Assembly: GCF_008364825.1 (NCBI RefSeq)
Contig: NZ_VTTO01000002.1
Coordinates: forward strand, 1-64,000
Length of the DNA stretch: 64,000 nucleotides
Direction of reading: 5' to 3'
Origin: Azospirillum sp. B21
GTDB lineage: Bacteria; Pseudomonadota; Alphaproteobacteria; Azospirillales; Azospirillaceae
Below are positions 55,527 through 64,000 of the stretch, one piece after another. The number at the start of each line of letters is the position of its first letter. Position 1 is the first letter of the stretch. Position numbers and translations under genes: made by a program. The notes beneath the pieces are model-generated. The model did not search any database and had not been told where the DNA came from. It saw only the letters and a program-made list of their open reading frames with translations.

Positions 55527-56546
55527 TTATTGGGCCGGCAGCGCCGGGACGCCGTCCTTCCACTGGTCCCAGTGGCCGACGATGTGGTCGACCATGCGGG
55601 AGCCGACCAGTTCCACATTCTCCACCGTCTCGGCGAAGCCGCCGGCGGTCTCGCCCGGCTTCGGGTCGAGATGCTGCAGGGTGGTCTCGTTCGGGTTGCC
55701 CTGGTCGAAATTGACGGCGCCGCGCAGGCTCATCACCCGGTCGGAGCCCTGCAGCCGCTTGATCACCAGCGTGATCGCCGCGGCTTCCATCTCCGTAATG
55801 ACGTAGTCGTCTGCGCCATAGAGCTTGGCGATGTACTGCGCCTGCTCCGACATGCCGGGGCCGTGGAAGAAGGTGTCGCCGGTCATGTGCGTGCCGGTGC
55901 CCACGAAAGGAGCACGTTGCGCGGCTTCCTGCGGATAACGCTTGCGATAGGCACGGGCGGACTCGCTGTCCTTCAGCGGCGTGTCGGCGGTCAGCCGCAT
56001 CGCCCAGGAGACCAGCGCCGGGTTCATCGGGAACAGGCGCACCGCTTCATAGCCCTTGCGCGGCATGAAGGTCGGCTCGCCCGGCTTGCCTTCCTCCGGC
56101 GCCCAGCGGTGGCCCAGGTCGTAGTCGACCACCCAGGTCGCCCAGCTGACCTCGCCGATGGTGCCGCGCGACGGCGGGGTCCCGGCCACGCCGGTGACCA
56201 GGAAATAGGCTTGCGACAGGTCGAGCTGCGGGTTCAGCAGGATCGCCTGCATCGACGCGGAGGAACTGACCTTGCCCATGCCCAGCACCGACCCGCACAC
56301 GCCGTCGGCATTGCAGTAGACCGGGTTCAGCGCGCCCTTCACCGTGATCGGCTCGGCAGTCTGCCAATAGCGCTCGTACCAGTGCTGGAACTCGCCCGCC
56401 CGGTCGCCGGTGTTCTTGCCGATCTCGAACATCGACCCGACGAACACCTTGACCTTGACCGGCTCCGCGGCCTGGAGGGATCCGTTCAGCCCGAACAGGA
56501 GCAGGGCCGACAGGGCGGCGCTGCGGCAGCAGGAGAGCAACGACAT
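55527..56546 (-). CDS. Purine nucleoside permease (NUP) family protein, exported
   Basis: A 339-residue protein of the NUP family, known from fungal purine nucleoside permease but with a nucleoside-phosphorylase-like fold. A signal peptide (LLSCCRSAALSALLLFGLNGSLQA) precedes VKVKVFVGSMFEIGKNTGD, then GMGKVSSSASMQAIL and YVITEMEAAAITLVIKRL. The exported form suggests a periplasmic nucleoside-binding or cleaving role, which is inference. The ATG at 56546 is preferred because it starts the signal peptide; GGAG lies 11 bases upstream. Confidence 0.82.
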   Translation of the reverse strand: MSLLSCCRSAALSALLLFGLNGSLQAAEPVKVKVFVGSMFEIGKNTGDRAGEFQHWYERYWQTAEPITVKGALNPVYCNADGVCGSVLGMGKVSSSASMQAILLNPQLDLSQAYFLVTGVAGTPPSRGTIGEVSWATWVVDYDLGHRWAPEEGKPGEPTFMPRKGYEAVRLFPMNPALVSWAMRLTADTPLKDSESARAYRKRYPQEAAQRAPFVGTGTHMTGDTFFHGPGMSEQAQYIAKLYGADDYVITEMEAAAITLVIKRLQGSDRVMSLRGAVNFDQGNPNETTLQHLDPKPGETAGGFAETVENVELVGSRMVDHIVGHWDQWKDGVPALPAQ

Positions 56547-56630
56547 CGAACTTTCACTCCGTGGGACAAAAGACGCACGGGAGTATGCAATGCCCGAGCC
56601 ATGCCCGTCCGTTTTCATTCGTACAGAAAC

Positions 56631-56669
56631 GGAAAACGCCCCGCACCGGGCGGTGCAGGGCGTTTTTCC
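56631..56669 (-). terminator. Hairpin terminator after the RNase J gene
   Basis: A long stem: GGAAAACGCCC pairs with GGGCGTTTTTCC, with an inner CGCACC/GGTGCA-like stem. On both strands it ends with a T-run, so it can stop transcription of the RNase J gene on the minus strand. Confidence 0.75.
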
Positions 56670-56684
56670 GATCTCTGCAGGCGG

Positions 56685-58172
56685 TCAGGCCGCGACGCGC
56701 TCTTCCTCTGCGTCCACCGCCACCGGCGGGATCCAGGGGATCAATTCCCGGCCGGTGTTGGCGAGGCGCCTGGGCTCGATGCGGCCGATCACCCGGGTGC
56801 CTTCCTTGGCGATGCGCAGGATGTCGCCATCCTCCGGAACCAGGGCGCGCTCGACGCCGCAGGCGCGGGCGAGGCGGGCGTGGGCTTCCATATGCTCGAT
56901 TGTGCCGTGGACCGGAACCGCGAAGCGCGGGCGGACCAGCCCGTACATGCGGGCGAGGTCGTCGCGCTTAGGGTGGCCGGAGACGTGGACCGGCGCATCG
57001 GCCGGGGTGACGATCTCCACCCCCATGCCACGCAGATGCTCGTGGATTTCCGCCAGCGCCTCTTCGTTGCCGGGGATGGTGCGGGCGGAGAAGATGACGG
57101 TGTCGCCCTCTTCCAGCCACAGCTCGCGGTGCTCGTTGCGGGCCAGTCGGCTGAGCGCCGCCCGTTCCTCACCCTGGCTGCCGGTGCACAGGAACACCAG
57201 ATTCTCGCGCGGAGTCCAGGAGGCCTCGCGGACATCCATGAAGTCCGGCACATGGTCGAGATAGCCGCAGGCCTGCGCCGCCTTTTCCATGCGCAGCATG
57301 GAACGGCCGACCAGCACCACCTTGCGCCCGACCGCCGCCGCCGCTTCCGCCACCGCTGTCATGCGGGCGACGTTGGAGGCGAAGCCGGTCACCGCGATGG
57401 CGCCCGGACGGTTGGCGAAGGCACCGATCAGGCCGGCGCGGGCGTCGGCCTCCGATCCCGTCGCACCGGGCACGTCGGCGTTGGTGCTGTCGCACATCAT
57501 GGCGAGCAGCCCCTCGTCGCCCAGGCGCTTCAGCGCGGCGACATCGGTGGTCCGGCCGATCAGCGGATCGGGATCGAACTTCCAGTCGCCGGTGTGCAGC
57601 ACCGTGCCGGCCGCCGTGCGGATCGCCAGCGACATCGGTTCGGGGATCGAATGGGTGACGGCGATGGTCTCGATCCGGAAAGGACCGATGGTCAGCGTGT
57701 CGCCGATGTCGAAGGTCTGCACCTTGGCGGCCCGATGTGCGCCCTTTTCCTTCAGCCGATCGCGGATGATGTGCGAGGCGAAGGGGCTGGCATAGATCGG
57801 GCAGCGCAGGCGCGGCCACAGATGGTGGATCGCGCCGATATGGTCCTCGTGCGCGTGGGTCACCACCAGCCCGACGACGTCCTGCATCCGCTCTTCGATG
57901 AAGGTCGGATCGGCCATCAGGCTGTCGACGCCGGGCAACTCGTCGCCGACGAAGGCGACGCCTGCGTCCACGATCAGCCATTTGCCGGCGTGGCCATAGA
58001 GCGCCATGTTCATGCCGATGCGGGAGCAGCCGCCCAGCGGAAGGAACAGGATCTCGTCCTTGCCCGGAACCGGGCCGGTAGGGCCGCCGCCATGGACCGT
58101 GTTGGCCGTCGGGCGGGAGCCATCGAAGTCATCACGCGGACGTTGGTTGCGTGCGCGGTTGTTCGGCGCCAT
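56685..58172 (-). CDS. Ribonuclease J-like protein, lacking the usual C-terminal domain
   Basis: A 495-residue metallo-beta-lactamase/beta-CASP RNase. Zinc motif THAHEDHIGAI, then HTGDWKFDPDP and MCDSTNADVPG; beta-CASP residues in FLCTGSQGEERAAL and VHVSGHPKRDDL, ending in VPVHGTIEHMEAHARLA. RNase J processes and degrades RNA with 5'-exo and endo activity. Typical members are about 550 residues; this one stops soon after the beta-CASP core, so the C-terminal oligomerisation domain is missing or much reduced. It may be a second RNase J beside a chromosomal copy. Start at ATG 58172 or, in frame, 58199. Confidence 0.88.
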   Translation of the reverse strand: MAPNNRARNQRPRDDFDGSRPTANTVHGGGPTGPVPGKDEILFLPLGGCSRIGMNMALYGHAGKWLIVDAGVAFVGDELPGVDSLMADPTFIEERMQDVVGLVVTHAHEDHIGAIHHLWPRLRCPIYASPFASHIIRDRLKEKGAHRAAKVQTFDIGDTLTIGPFRIETIAVTHSIPEPMSLAIRTAAGTVLHTGDWKFDPDPLIGRTTDVAALKRLGDEGLLAMMCDSTNADVPGATGSEADARAGLIGAFANRPGAIAVTGFASNVARMTAVAEAAAAVGRKVVLVGRSMLRMEKAAQACGYLDHVPDFMDVREASWTPRENLVFLCTGSQGEERAALSRLARNEHRELWLEEGDTVIFSARTIPGNEEALAEIHEHLRGMGVEIVTPADAPVHVSGHPKRDDLARMYGLVRPRFAVPVHGTIEHMEAHARLARACGVERALVPEDGDILRIAKEGTRVIGRIEPRRLANTGRELIPWIPPVAVDAEEERVAA

Positions 58173-58455
58173 CCGGCGCCGCCTTGAATCAAACGTCATG
58201 CCTCTGTCGTACGTCTCACATAAGCCGGCATTCGACGCTGCCGGACGGGCGTGCATCGCTCGTCGATGCGGATCTCGGGGGTGGAAGGACCCGGCCGGAG
58301 GCGCCATGCGGCGGCCATCGGACGACTGGGGTGCGAATGTTTCGTGAGGGCTTATGTGGGCAAACCGCGGCGTACGTCAAGGGCGCGCGTAAAAAGTCAC
58401 ACGAAATGGTGGGGCATTGCTGGGATGCGCGGGCGGTGGTTCCGATGAAAACGTT

Positions 58456-58812
58456 CTATTTCCAAAGCATCTTTATGGCTGCGGAAATTGCGAAGAAGCA
58501 GATGACCCACATGACGATCGGGCCGGCAGCTCCCTTGAATTCAAATCCAAACGCTTTCAACTCAACGTTTCCTGCCTGAATTTCGAGGAGAACGACAAGG
58601 CAGAGCGCAGCCAAAGCGGCCATCGGGAGTCCCACAACAGCGGGAAACTGCTGCTTTGCAAGCTCAAGCGTCCACGGCTCAAAAAGCATGCTTGCGGCAG
58701 CGCCAGCGAGGAATAATCCTGCAAAAGCAAAAGCGCTGCAAATGATCAGCCATCGGGCGGCTCGCCGAATTCTCTGGTCGGGATCAGGAGGAAGTGGTGT
58801 TGCATGCTCCAT
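58456..58812 (-). CDS. Small membrane protein, conserved-looking, unknown
   Basis: A 118-residue protein with three predicted membrane helices (WLIICSAFAFAGLFLAGAAASML, VVGLPMAALAALCLVVLLEIQAG and IVMWVICFFAISAAIKMLW) and the intervening KAFGFEFKGAAGP. AGGAG lies seven bases before the ATG at 58812. Codon use and base composition are less GC-rich than the neighbours, suggesting recent transfer. Not recognised as a named family. Confidence 0.7.
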   Translation of the reverse strand: MEHATPLPPDPDQRIRRAARWLIICSAFAFAGLFLAGAAASMLFEPWTLELAKQQFPAVVGLPMAALAALCLVVLLEIQAGNVELKAFGFEFKGAAGPIVMWVICFFAISAAIKMLWK

Positions 58813-59034
58813 CGTCACACTCCTGCGCGTGTGGGCGGACGCGGCGCCAAGGTCGGGCTGGCCGGTATATCCAGTTCATGGACGATGTGCCGGCCTGCCT
58901 CGCTGAGTGGGAGCGTGACGGACATTTGCCGCGATGGCTTCAGCGATATCACCCAGCATCAGGCTCATCGCCTCAGAGTACATTAGAGATCGCTTTATCA
59001 TAAACTACGTTATCGGACGAGATCGCGCCAACTG
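58813..59034. other. Lower-GC intergenic segment
   Basis: No gene is supported. Composition stays less GC-rich than the rest of the window, continuing the patch that covers the two small genes on either side. Confidence 0.4.
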
Positions 59035-59379
59035 TCAGCCAAACCACCGGCGCAACTGTTCTTCTGCCTTGGCGACGATTTCGTCGTCGATGTGTGCGGC
59101 AACCGCCGCTATGGCAGCAGCAAGGACACCAATATCGTCGCTATAGCCAATGACAGGAAGAAGATCAGGGATAGCGTCAATGGGTGAAATGAAATATCCC
59201 AAAGCTCCGATCACCACCGATTTGGCCCAGGCGGGCGTCTTCGGGGATTGCAGGCAGTAGTATAGCTTCAGCGCCATCAAAATCGCGTCGCGGCCGGCGG
59301 ACGAAGCATAATTCTTGATCTTATCCCAGAAACTGCCTTCGCTATAATCCGGAGCGAACTTACTACCATCAGATGACAT
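59035..59379 (-). CDS. YkvA/DUF1232 family small membrane protein
   Basis: A 114-residue protein with the DUF1232 signature: LYYCLQSPKTPAWAKSVVIGALGYFISPIDAIPDLLPVIGYSDDIGVLAAAI, which forms a helical membrane-associated hairpin. GGGGGAA precedes the ATG. Function unknown; distant links to toxin-immunity and membrane-stress contexts exist in the family but nothing here indicates one. Within the lower-GC patch. Confidence 0.85.
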   Translation of the reverse strand: MSSDGSKFAPDYSEGSFWDKIKNYASSAGRDAILMALKLYYCLQSPKTPAWAKSVVIGALGYFISPIDAIPDLLPVIGYSDDIGVLAAAIAAVAAHIDDEIVAKAEEQLRRWFG

Positions 59380-59410
59380 TTTTCCCCCAGAACCCGTTAT
59401 ATGTTCCTGG

Positions 59411-59578
59411 TTAAGGATGGATCATCCCTCGGTTGAATTTCAACAAAAATGTGGCGCCCATCCGTTTGACGATGACGTGATGCGGCCAAGCCATTTCTTC
59501 TGCGCGACGAAACCAGACGATCAGGGGAACCTCTTTTTCTGATCGACACCCCCGAAGCCAATCTTTCTGCAGCGCCAT
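59411..59578 (-). CDS. Possible small ORF (55 residues), unknown
   Basis: The frame from ATG 59578 to TAA 59411 encodes a compact, protein-like sequence (e.g. VPLIVWFRRAEEMAWPHHVI and TFLLKFNRGMIHP) rich in Trp and aromatic residues, unlike random GC-rich frames. There is no Shine-Dalgarno sequence and no known family. It lies between the DUF1232 gene and the dehydratase gene, still in the lower-GC patch. Confidence 0.3.
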   Translation of the reverse strand: MALQKDWLRGCRSEKEVPLIVWFRRAEEMAWPHHVIVKRMGATFLLKFNRGMIHP

Positions 59579-59674
59579 GAGGAATGCGCTTTAGTGCGAG
59601 CCGGTGCTGATACCGACGACCAAGACAAAGATCGTCGGTATCCGCTTGCCGGGGAACTTTCAGTCCGCCGTCTG

Positions 59675-61501
59675 TCAATGATTGTCGCGCGGGATCCCCA
59701 TCGTCTGCGCCACGCGCTGGTATTTGACCGCCGGCTTCAGGACCATGCCCTCGTCGAGTTGGTCGACGATGCCGCGCTGGATTTCCTGCCAGGGGGTCTG
59801 GGACGGCGGGGCGGGGTAGCCGCCGGCTGCTTCCAGGGATGCCTTGCGGTCGGCCAACTCCGCTTCGGAGATCAGGATGTCGGCGCTGCCGCGGCGCAGG
59901 TCGATGCGCACGCGGTCGCCGCTGCGCAGAAGGCCGAGGTTGCCGCCGGCCGCCGCCTCCGGCGAGGCGTTGAGGATGGAGGGGGAGCCCGACGTGCCGG
60001 ACTGCCGCCCGTCGCCGATGCAGGGCAGGGAATGGACGCCCTGCTTGATGAGGTTCGCGGGCGGACGCATGTTCACCACCTCCGCAGCACCCGGGTAGCC
60101 GATGGGGCCGGCGCCGCGGATGACCAGGATGGTGTAGGCGTCGATGCCCAGGTCGGGGTCGTCGATGCGGTGATGGTAGTCCTCCGGCCCGTCGAAGACG
60201 ACGACCTTGCCTTCGAACGCTTCCGGATCGCTGGGGTTGGACAGGTAGCGCTCCCGGAACTCGTCGGAGATGACGCTGGTCTTCATGATGGCGGCGTTGA
60301 ACAGGTTGCCGCGCAGCACGACGAAGCCGGCATTGATCTTCAGCGGGTCGTCGATCGGGTGGATGACGCGGGTATCGAGGATCTCGGTGTTGCGGCAGTT
60401 CTCGCCGATGGTCCGGCCGTTGACGTTGGGCGCATCCTCGCGGATCAGGCCCTGGCGCATCAGCTGCGACACCACCGCCGGCACGCCGCCGGCGCGGTGG
60501 AAGTCCTCGCCCAGATACTCGCCGGCCGGCTGCAGGTTGACCAGCAGCGGCACGCCCAGCCCGTGGGTCTGCCAATCGTCCACCGTCAGCGGCACGCCGA
60601 TGTGCTTGGCGATGGCGTTGATGTGGATCGGCGCGTTGGTCGAACCGCCGATGGCGGAGTTGACGACGATGGCGTTGAGGAAGGCGTCGCGGGTCAGGAT
60701 GTCCGACGGCTTGATGTCCTGGCGCACCATCTCGACGATGCGCTTGCCGGTCTCGTAGGCGGCCTGCTGGCGCTCGCGGTAGGGGGCGGGGATCGCGGCG
60801 GAGCCCGGAAGCTGCATGCCCAGCACCTCCGCCAGAGAATTCATGGTCGAGGCGGTGCCCATGGTGTTGCAGTAGCCGGTCGAGGGGGCGGACGAGGCCA
60901 CCAGCTCGATGAAGCCCTGATAGTCGATCTCGCCGGCCGCCATCATCTGGCGCGCCTTCCACACGATGGTGCCGGAACCGGTGCGCTCGCCGCGGAACCA
61001 GCCGTTCAGCATCGGGCCGACCGACAGGGCGATGGCCGGGATGTTGACGGTGGCGGCGGCCATCAGGCAGGCCGGGGTGGTCTTGTCGCAGCCGATGGTC
61101 AGCACCACGCCGTCCAGCGGATAGCCGTGCAGCACCTCGACGAGGCCGAGATAGGCGAGGTTGCGGTCGATGGAGGCGGTCGGCCGCTTGCCGGTCTCCT
61201 GGATCGGGTGGACGGGGAACTCGATGGCGATGCCGCCGGCGGTGCGGATGCCCTCGCGCAGCCGTTCGGCCAGGACCAGATGGTGGCGGTTGCAGGGGCT
61301 GAGGTCGGATCCGGTCTGGGCGATGCCGATGATGGGCGCGCCGGACTGCAGCTCCTCCCGCGTCAGGCCGAAATTCAGGTAGCGCTCCAGGTAGAGCGCG
61401 GTCATGTCGGGGTTGGCGGGGTTGTCGAACCACGCGCGCGACCGCAGCCGACGCTCTGAACCGGAGGAGGTGGCGGGGAAGGGCGGCTTCGTATCGGTCA
61501 T
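59675..61501 (-). CDS. IlvD/Edd-family sugar-acid dehydratase, probable L-arabonate dehydratase
   Basis: A 608-residue IlvD/Edd dehydratase that binds an iron-sulfur cluster. Motifs are [42 protein letters not shown] and [16 protein letters not shown]; conserved Cys in TGYCNTMGT. In Azospirillum brasilense a homologue is L-arabonate dehydratase of the non-phosphorylative L-arabinose pathway. Its operon partners here (arabinose dehydrogenase-like gene and sugar ABC transporter) support sugar-acid rather than branched-chain amino-acid substrate. No strong ribosome-binding site at 61501. Confidence 0.85.
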   Translation of the reverse strand: MTDTKPPFPATSSGSERRLRSRAWFDNPANPDMTALYLERYLNFGLTREELQSGAPIIGIAQTGSDLSPCNRHHLVLAERLREGIRTAGGIAIEFPVHPIQETGKRPTASIDRNLAYLGLVEVLHGYPLDGVVLTIGCDKTTPACLMAAATVNIPAIALSVGPMLNGWFRGERTGSGTIVWKARQMMAAGEIDYQGFIELVASSAPSTGYCNTMGTASTMNSLAEVLGMQLPGSAAIPAPYRERQQAAYETGKRIVEMVRQDIKPSDILTRDAFLNAIVVNSAIGGSTNAPIHINAIAKHIGVPLTVDDWQTHGLGVPLLVNLQPAGEYLGEDFHRAGGVPAVVSQLMRQGLIREDAPNVNGRTIGENCRNTEILDTRVIHPIDDPLKINAGFVVLRGNLFNAAIMKTSVISDEFRERYLSNPSDPEAFEGKVVVFDGPEDYHHRIDDPDLGIDAYTILVIRGAGPIGYPGAAEVVNMRPPANLIKQGVHSLPCIGDGRQSGTSGSPSILNASPEAAAGGNLGLLRSGDRVRIDLRRGSADILISEAELADRKASLEAAGGYPAPPSQTPWQEIQRGIVDQLDEGMVLKPAVKYQRVAQTMGIPRDNH

Positions 61502-61576
61502 GTCGGCACCGGTTTCAGGTTGGGGCGCGGGCCGGATCGGCGGCGCCGGAGTTGGGGGTGCGTCGCTGCGGCGGCG

Positions 61577-62515
61577 TTACCAGTCGAAGGCGTCGGTGCG
61601 GTGCCAGCGCCCGACCATGCAGGCGTCGGCGACCAAGGACAGCGGGCGGGCGTCGACGTCGCTCGCCCCGTCGCCTATCAACCGGTGGAAGTGGCGATAG
61701 ATGCGCTGGTATTCGGTGTCGGGCTCGGCCAGCACCGGCCCACCGTCCACCATCAGGCGGGTGCCGCCATGGGTGAGGTCGAGGCGCCCGCCATCGGTCT
61801 CGATCACGATGGACCAAGTCTGCTCGCCCTGCTGGAGGAAGTCGAAGTCGGCGGTGACGCGGCCGATGCGGGAACCGGGGGCCGCACTCATCTCCAGCGT
61901 CGCGGCGATTGGGGTGTTGCGGTTGGCGGGCACATGCAGGTCGGCGGCGCGGACGAAGACCGGGGCCGGCAGGATGTCGGTCAGGATCGACAGGGCGTTG
62001 ATGCTGGGATCGAAGACGCCGAAGCCGCCGGCCGCGAAGATCCAGTCCTGGCCCGGATGCCAGCGCCGGACATCCTCCTTCCAAGTGATGGCGACGCTGC
62101 GGATCTCGGTGTCGGAAAGCCGGCGACGTGTCTCCTCCACCGCCGGGTTGAACTGCGAATGCCAGGCGGTGAACAGGGTACGCTGCGCGGCTTCCGCCTC
62201 CGCCACCAGATCGTGAAGCTCCGACAGGGTGGCGGCGGGCGGCTTCTCGATCAGCACATGCTTGCCGGCGCGGAGCGCCTCCACCGTCAGGCCGTGGCGG
62301 ACGGCGGGCGGGGTGCAGAGCGCCACGGCGTCCAGGCCGGGCAGCGCCGCCAGCATCGAAGCCTGGGAGCGGAAGGTCGGCACGCCATCCGTGCCGGCGC
62401 CGTCCGGGCTGACCACGGCGGCCAGTTCGAACAGGCCGGTGACGGCGATTGCCGGGATGTGCTGGTCGCGGGCGATCTTTCCCAGACCGACGAGGCCGAG
62501 GGTGGGGAGCGTCAT
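61577..62515 (-). CDS. araA: Gfo/Idh/MocA-family L-arabinose/D-galactose 1-dehydrogenase
   Basis: A 312-residue NAD(P)-dependent sugar dehydrogenase: Rossmann motif LGLVGLGKIARDQHIPAI, the EKPP motif GKHVLIEKPPAATL, and AWHSQFNPAVEE, ITWKEDVRRWHPGQDWIFAAGGFGVFDPSINALSIL. The KEDVRRWHPGQ-W-I stretch and GKIARDQH closely match my recollection of the A. brasilense L-arabinose 1-dehydrogenase. It oxidises the sugar to its lactone, upstream of the dehydratase encoded next. Lactonase and later pathway genes are not in this window. Confidence 0.87.
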   Translation of the reverse strand: MTLPTLGLVGLGKIARDQHIPAIAVTGLFELAAVVSPDGAGTDGVPTFRSQASMLAALPGLDAVALCTPPAVRHGLTVEALRAGKHVLIEKPPAATLSELHDLVAEAEAAQRTLFTAWHSQFNPAVEETRRRLSDTEIRSVAITWKEDVRRWHPGQDWIFAAGGFGVFDPSINALSILTDILPAPVFVRAADLHVPANRNTPIAATLEMSAAPGSRIGRVTADFDFLQQGEQTWSIVIETDGGRLDLTHGGTRLMVDGGPVLAEPDTEYQRIYRHFHRLIGDGASDVDARPLSLVADACMVGRWHRTDAFDW

Positions 62516-62543
62516 GGCGATTGTCCGGTCGGGGCGGAAGGCC

Positions 62544-63743
62544 TCAGGCCTTGCCCTTGTTGTAGACGTCGAAGCAGACGGCGGCGAGCAGCACCAGACC
62601 CTTGATGACCTGCTGCCAATCGATGCCGATGCCGAGGATCGACATGCCGTTGTTCATCACGCCCATGATGAAGGCGCCGATCACCGCACCGGTCACCCGC
62701 CCGACGCCGCCCGACGCCGAGGCCCCACCGATGAAGCAGGCGGCGATCACGTCGAGTTCGAACGAGACGCCGGCCTTCGGCGTCGCGGTGTTGAGCCGAG
62801 CGGCGAAGATCAGGCCGGCCAGTGCTGCCAGCACGCCCATGTTGACGAAGGTGTAGAAGGACAGGCGGCGGGTGTCGATGCCCGACAGCTTGGCGGCCTT
62901 CTCGTTGCCGCCCAGCGCGTAGATGCGCCGGCCGATGGTGGTGTCGCGGGTGACGAAGGCATAGATGCCGATCAGCAGCGCCATGATGATCAGGACGTTC
63001 GGCAGCCCTTTGTAGGAGGCCAGCAGCATGCCGATATAGGCGACCACCGCGAACAGCCCGGCGCTCTTCAGCAGGAACAGCGGCAGCGGCTCCTGTTCGA
63101 TGGCGAAGCGGTGGCGGCGGATGCGGGCGGCGACGCTGAGGCCGATGATGACCGCCGGCGTCACCAGGCACAGCAGAAGCGTGGTGGTGTGGAAGCCGGC
63201 CGTGCCGAAGACATCCGGGATGAAGCCGGAGCTGAGGCGCTGGAACTCCACCGGGAAGGGGCCGACCGACTGGCCGGCGAGAAGGGCGAGGCTGAGGCCG
63301 CGGAAGACCAGCATGCCCGCCAGCGTCACGATGAAGGAGGGAATGCGGAAATAGGCGACCCAGTACCCCTGCGCCGCGCCGATGGCGGCGCCGGCCAGCA
63401 GGCAGAGGATGGCGGTGGGGATGAAATGCAGGTGGAACTGCACCATCAGGATGGCGGCCAGCGCGCCGATGAAGCCGACGATGGAGCCCACCGACAGATC
63501 GATGTGCCCGGCGACGATCACCAGCAGCATGCCCAGCGCCATGATGACGATGTAGCTGTTCTGCAGGACGAGGTTGGTGAGGTTCAGCGGCTGCAGAAGC
63601 GTGCCGTTGGTCATGTATTGGAAGAAGGCCACGATCGCCAGCAGCGAGATCAGCATGCCGTAATCGCGCATGTGGCTCTTCAGGAACCTGGCCATGGAGG
63701 CCTGACGCGGCGGGGCGGCCGGAAGATTCAGTTCGGCGCTCAT
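62544..63743 (-). CDS. Multiple-monosaccharide ABC transporter permease (GguB/MmsB type)
   Basis: A 399-residue permease of the ribose/xylose/galactose group with about ten helices; GHIDLSVGSIVGFIGALAAIL, IPSFIVTLAGMLVFRGL and LNTATPKAGVSFELDVIAACFIGGASASGGVGRV are diagnostic. GguB works with the binding protein ChvE and ATPase GguA in Rhizobiales/Azospirillum to import arabinose, galactose, xylose and others. Its ATG overlaps the stop of the ATPase gene by 4 bp. 28 bp from the dehydrogenase gene. Confidence 0.92.
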   Translation of the reverse strand: MSAELNLPAAPPRQASMARFLKSHMRDYGMLISLLAIVAFFQYMTNGTLLQPLNLTNLVLQNSYIVIMALGMLLVIVAGHIDLSVGSIVGFIGALAAILMVQFHLHFIPTAILCLLAGAAIGAAQGYWVAYFRIPSFIVTLAGMLVFRGLSLALLAGQSVGPFPVEFQRLSSGFIPDVFGTAGFHTTTLLLCLVTPAVIIGLSVAARIRRHRFAIEQEPLPLFLLKSAGLFAVVAYIGMLLASYKGLPNVLIIMALLIGIYAFVTRDTTIGRRIYALGGNEKAAKLSGIDTRRLSFYTFVNMGVLAALAGLIFAARLNTATPKAGVSFELDVIAACFIGGASASGGVGRVTGAVIGAFIMGVMNNGMSILGIGIDWQQVIKGLVLLAAVCFDVYNKGKA

Positions 63744-64000
63744 TGCAGGGGCTCCCGGACACCATCGTTCAAAGCGGCTGCCGCGACGGCGGCGCGGGCC
63801 GCCGAGGATTTCGAGGCGGAGGACATGATGGCGTGCATGATCTTTTCCTGGCTGGCCTCGGCCGCCGGCATCTCGGCGACCAGCGCGCCTTCGTTCATCA
63901 CGTAGATGCGGTCGGCGACGCCCAGAAGCTCCGGCAGTTCCGACGAGATCAGGATGACGCCGCGGCCTTCGGCCACCAGCTGGTTGACGATGGTGTAGAT
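63740..64000 (-). CDS. Multiple-monosaccharide ABC transporter ATPase (GguA/MmsA type), C-terminal end only
   Basis: The last 86 codons of a sugar ABC transporter ATPase; the frame is open to the window edge, where it reads IYTIVNQLVAEGRGVILISSELPELLGVADRIYVMNEG. This is the H-loop-equivalent and C-terminal region of the second nucleotide-binding domain of RbsA-like proteins. The 5' part, and the expected ChvE-like binding protein, lie outside the window. Confidence 0.9.
   Translation of the reverse strand: MYTIVNQLVAEGRGVILISSELPELLGVADRIYVMNEGALVAEMPAAEASQEKIMHAIMSSASKSSAARAAVAAAALNDGVREPLQ

Overview
The window is GC-rich and densely coded, with long spurious antisense frames, and its gene content points to an Azospirillum-like alphaproteobacterium. 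The main clues are a non-phosphorylative L-arabinose dehydrogenase/dehydratase pair beside a multiple-sugar ABC transporter, SoxR, a BtsSR-type system with CstA, and a RepA_C-type replicon. It carries the replication and partition region of a secondary replicon: an iteron-type initiator (37545-38474) flanked by at least 14 copies of a 15-bp repeat, with parA and parB next to it. At the far left edge a TTGACA-17-TAGATA promoter and a boxA-like sequence point leftward, as in the leader of an rRNA operon lying just outside the window. Together these suggest a chromid or large plasmid rather than the main chromosome. The genus and the replicon type are inferences.

Layout: 0.4-3 kb holds a luciferase-like flavin oxidoreductase and a frameshifted Na+/H+ antiporter. 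3-11 kb holds a hybrid histidine kinase, a P-type cation ATPase, an L-lactate permease and a BLUF-like protein in which the photoactive Tyr is replaced by Phe. 11-18.5 kb holds a PepSY remnant, hflX, cstA with a divergent YbdD/YjiX-like gene, a BrkB-family protein and a CBM/beta-helix protein. 18.7-24 kb is a tetR-adaptor-RND efflux operon. 24-29 kb holds a BtsS/BtsR-like two-component pair, a polysaccharide deacetylase and a malonyl-CoA ligase. 29.4-33.6 kb is a two-gene unit of a catalase-domain/LodA-like quinoprotein fusion and its LodB-like flavoprotein. 33.6-38.6 kb is parB, parA, a cation efflux protein, iterons and repA. 38.9-40.7 kb holds an HPP-CBS membrane protein divergent from soxR, with a clear SoxR box.

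40.7-48.3 kb is a LacI-controlled operon (polar amino-acid-type ABC transporter, 2-hydroxyacid dehydrogenase, FAH-family hydratase) with a divergent MFS transporter. 48.3-55.4 kb holds two TetR regulators, a universal stress protein and a second RND pump. 55.5-58.2 kb holds a purine nucleoside permease-like protein and a short RNase J. 58.4-59.6 kb is a lower-GC patch with small genes. 59.7-64 kb is the L-arabinose operon, truncated at the window end.

Recurrent themes are carboxylate use (L-lactate permease, CstA, BtsSR), efflux, and redox response. A palindrome around GTGGGACGTCCCAC occurs five times between genes and is the most conspicuous unexplained repeat. The most unusual genes are the catalase-LodA fusion and the Tyr-to-Phe BLUF protein. 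No tRNA, CRISPR array or intact insertion sequence was seen.
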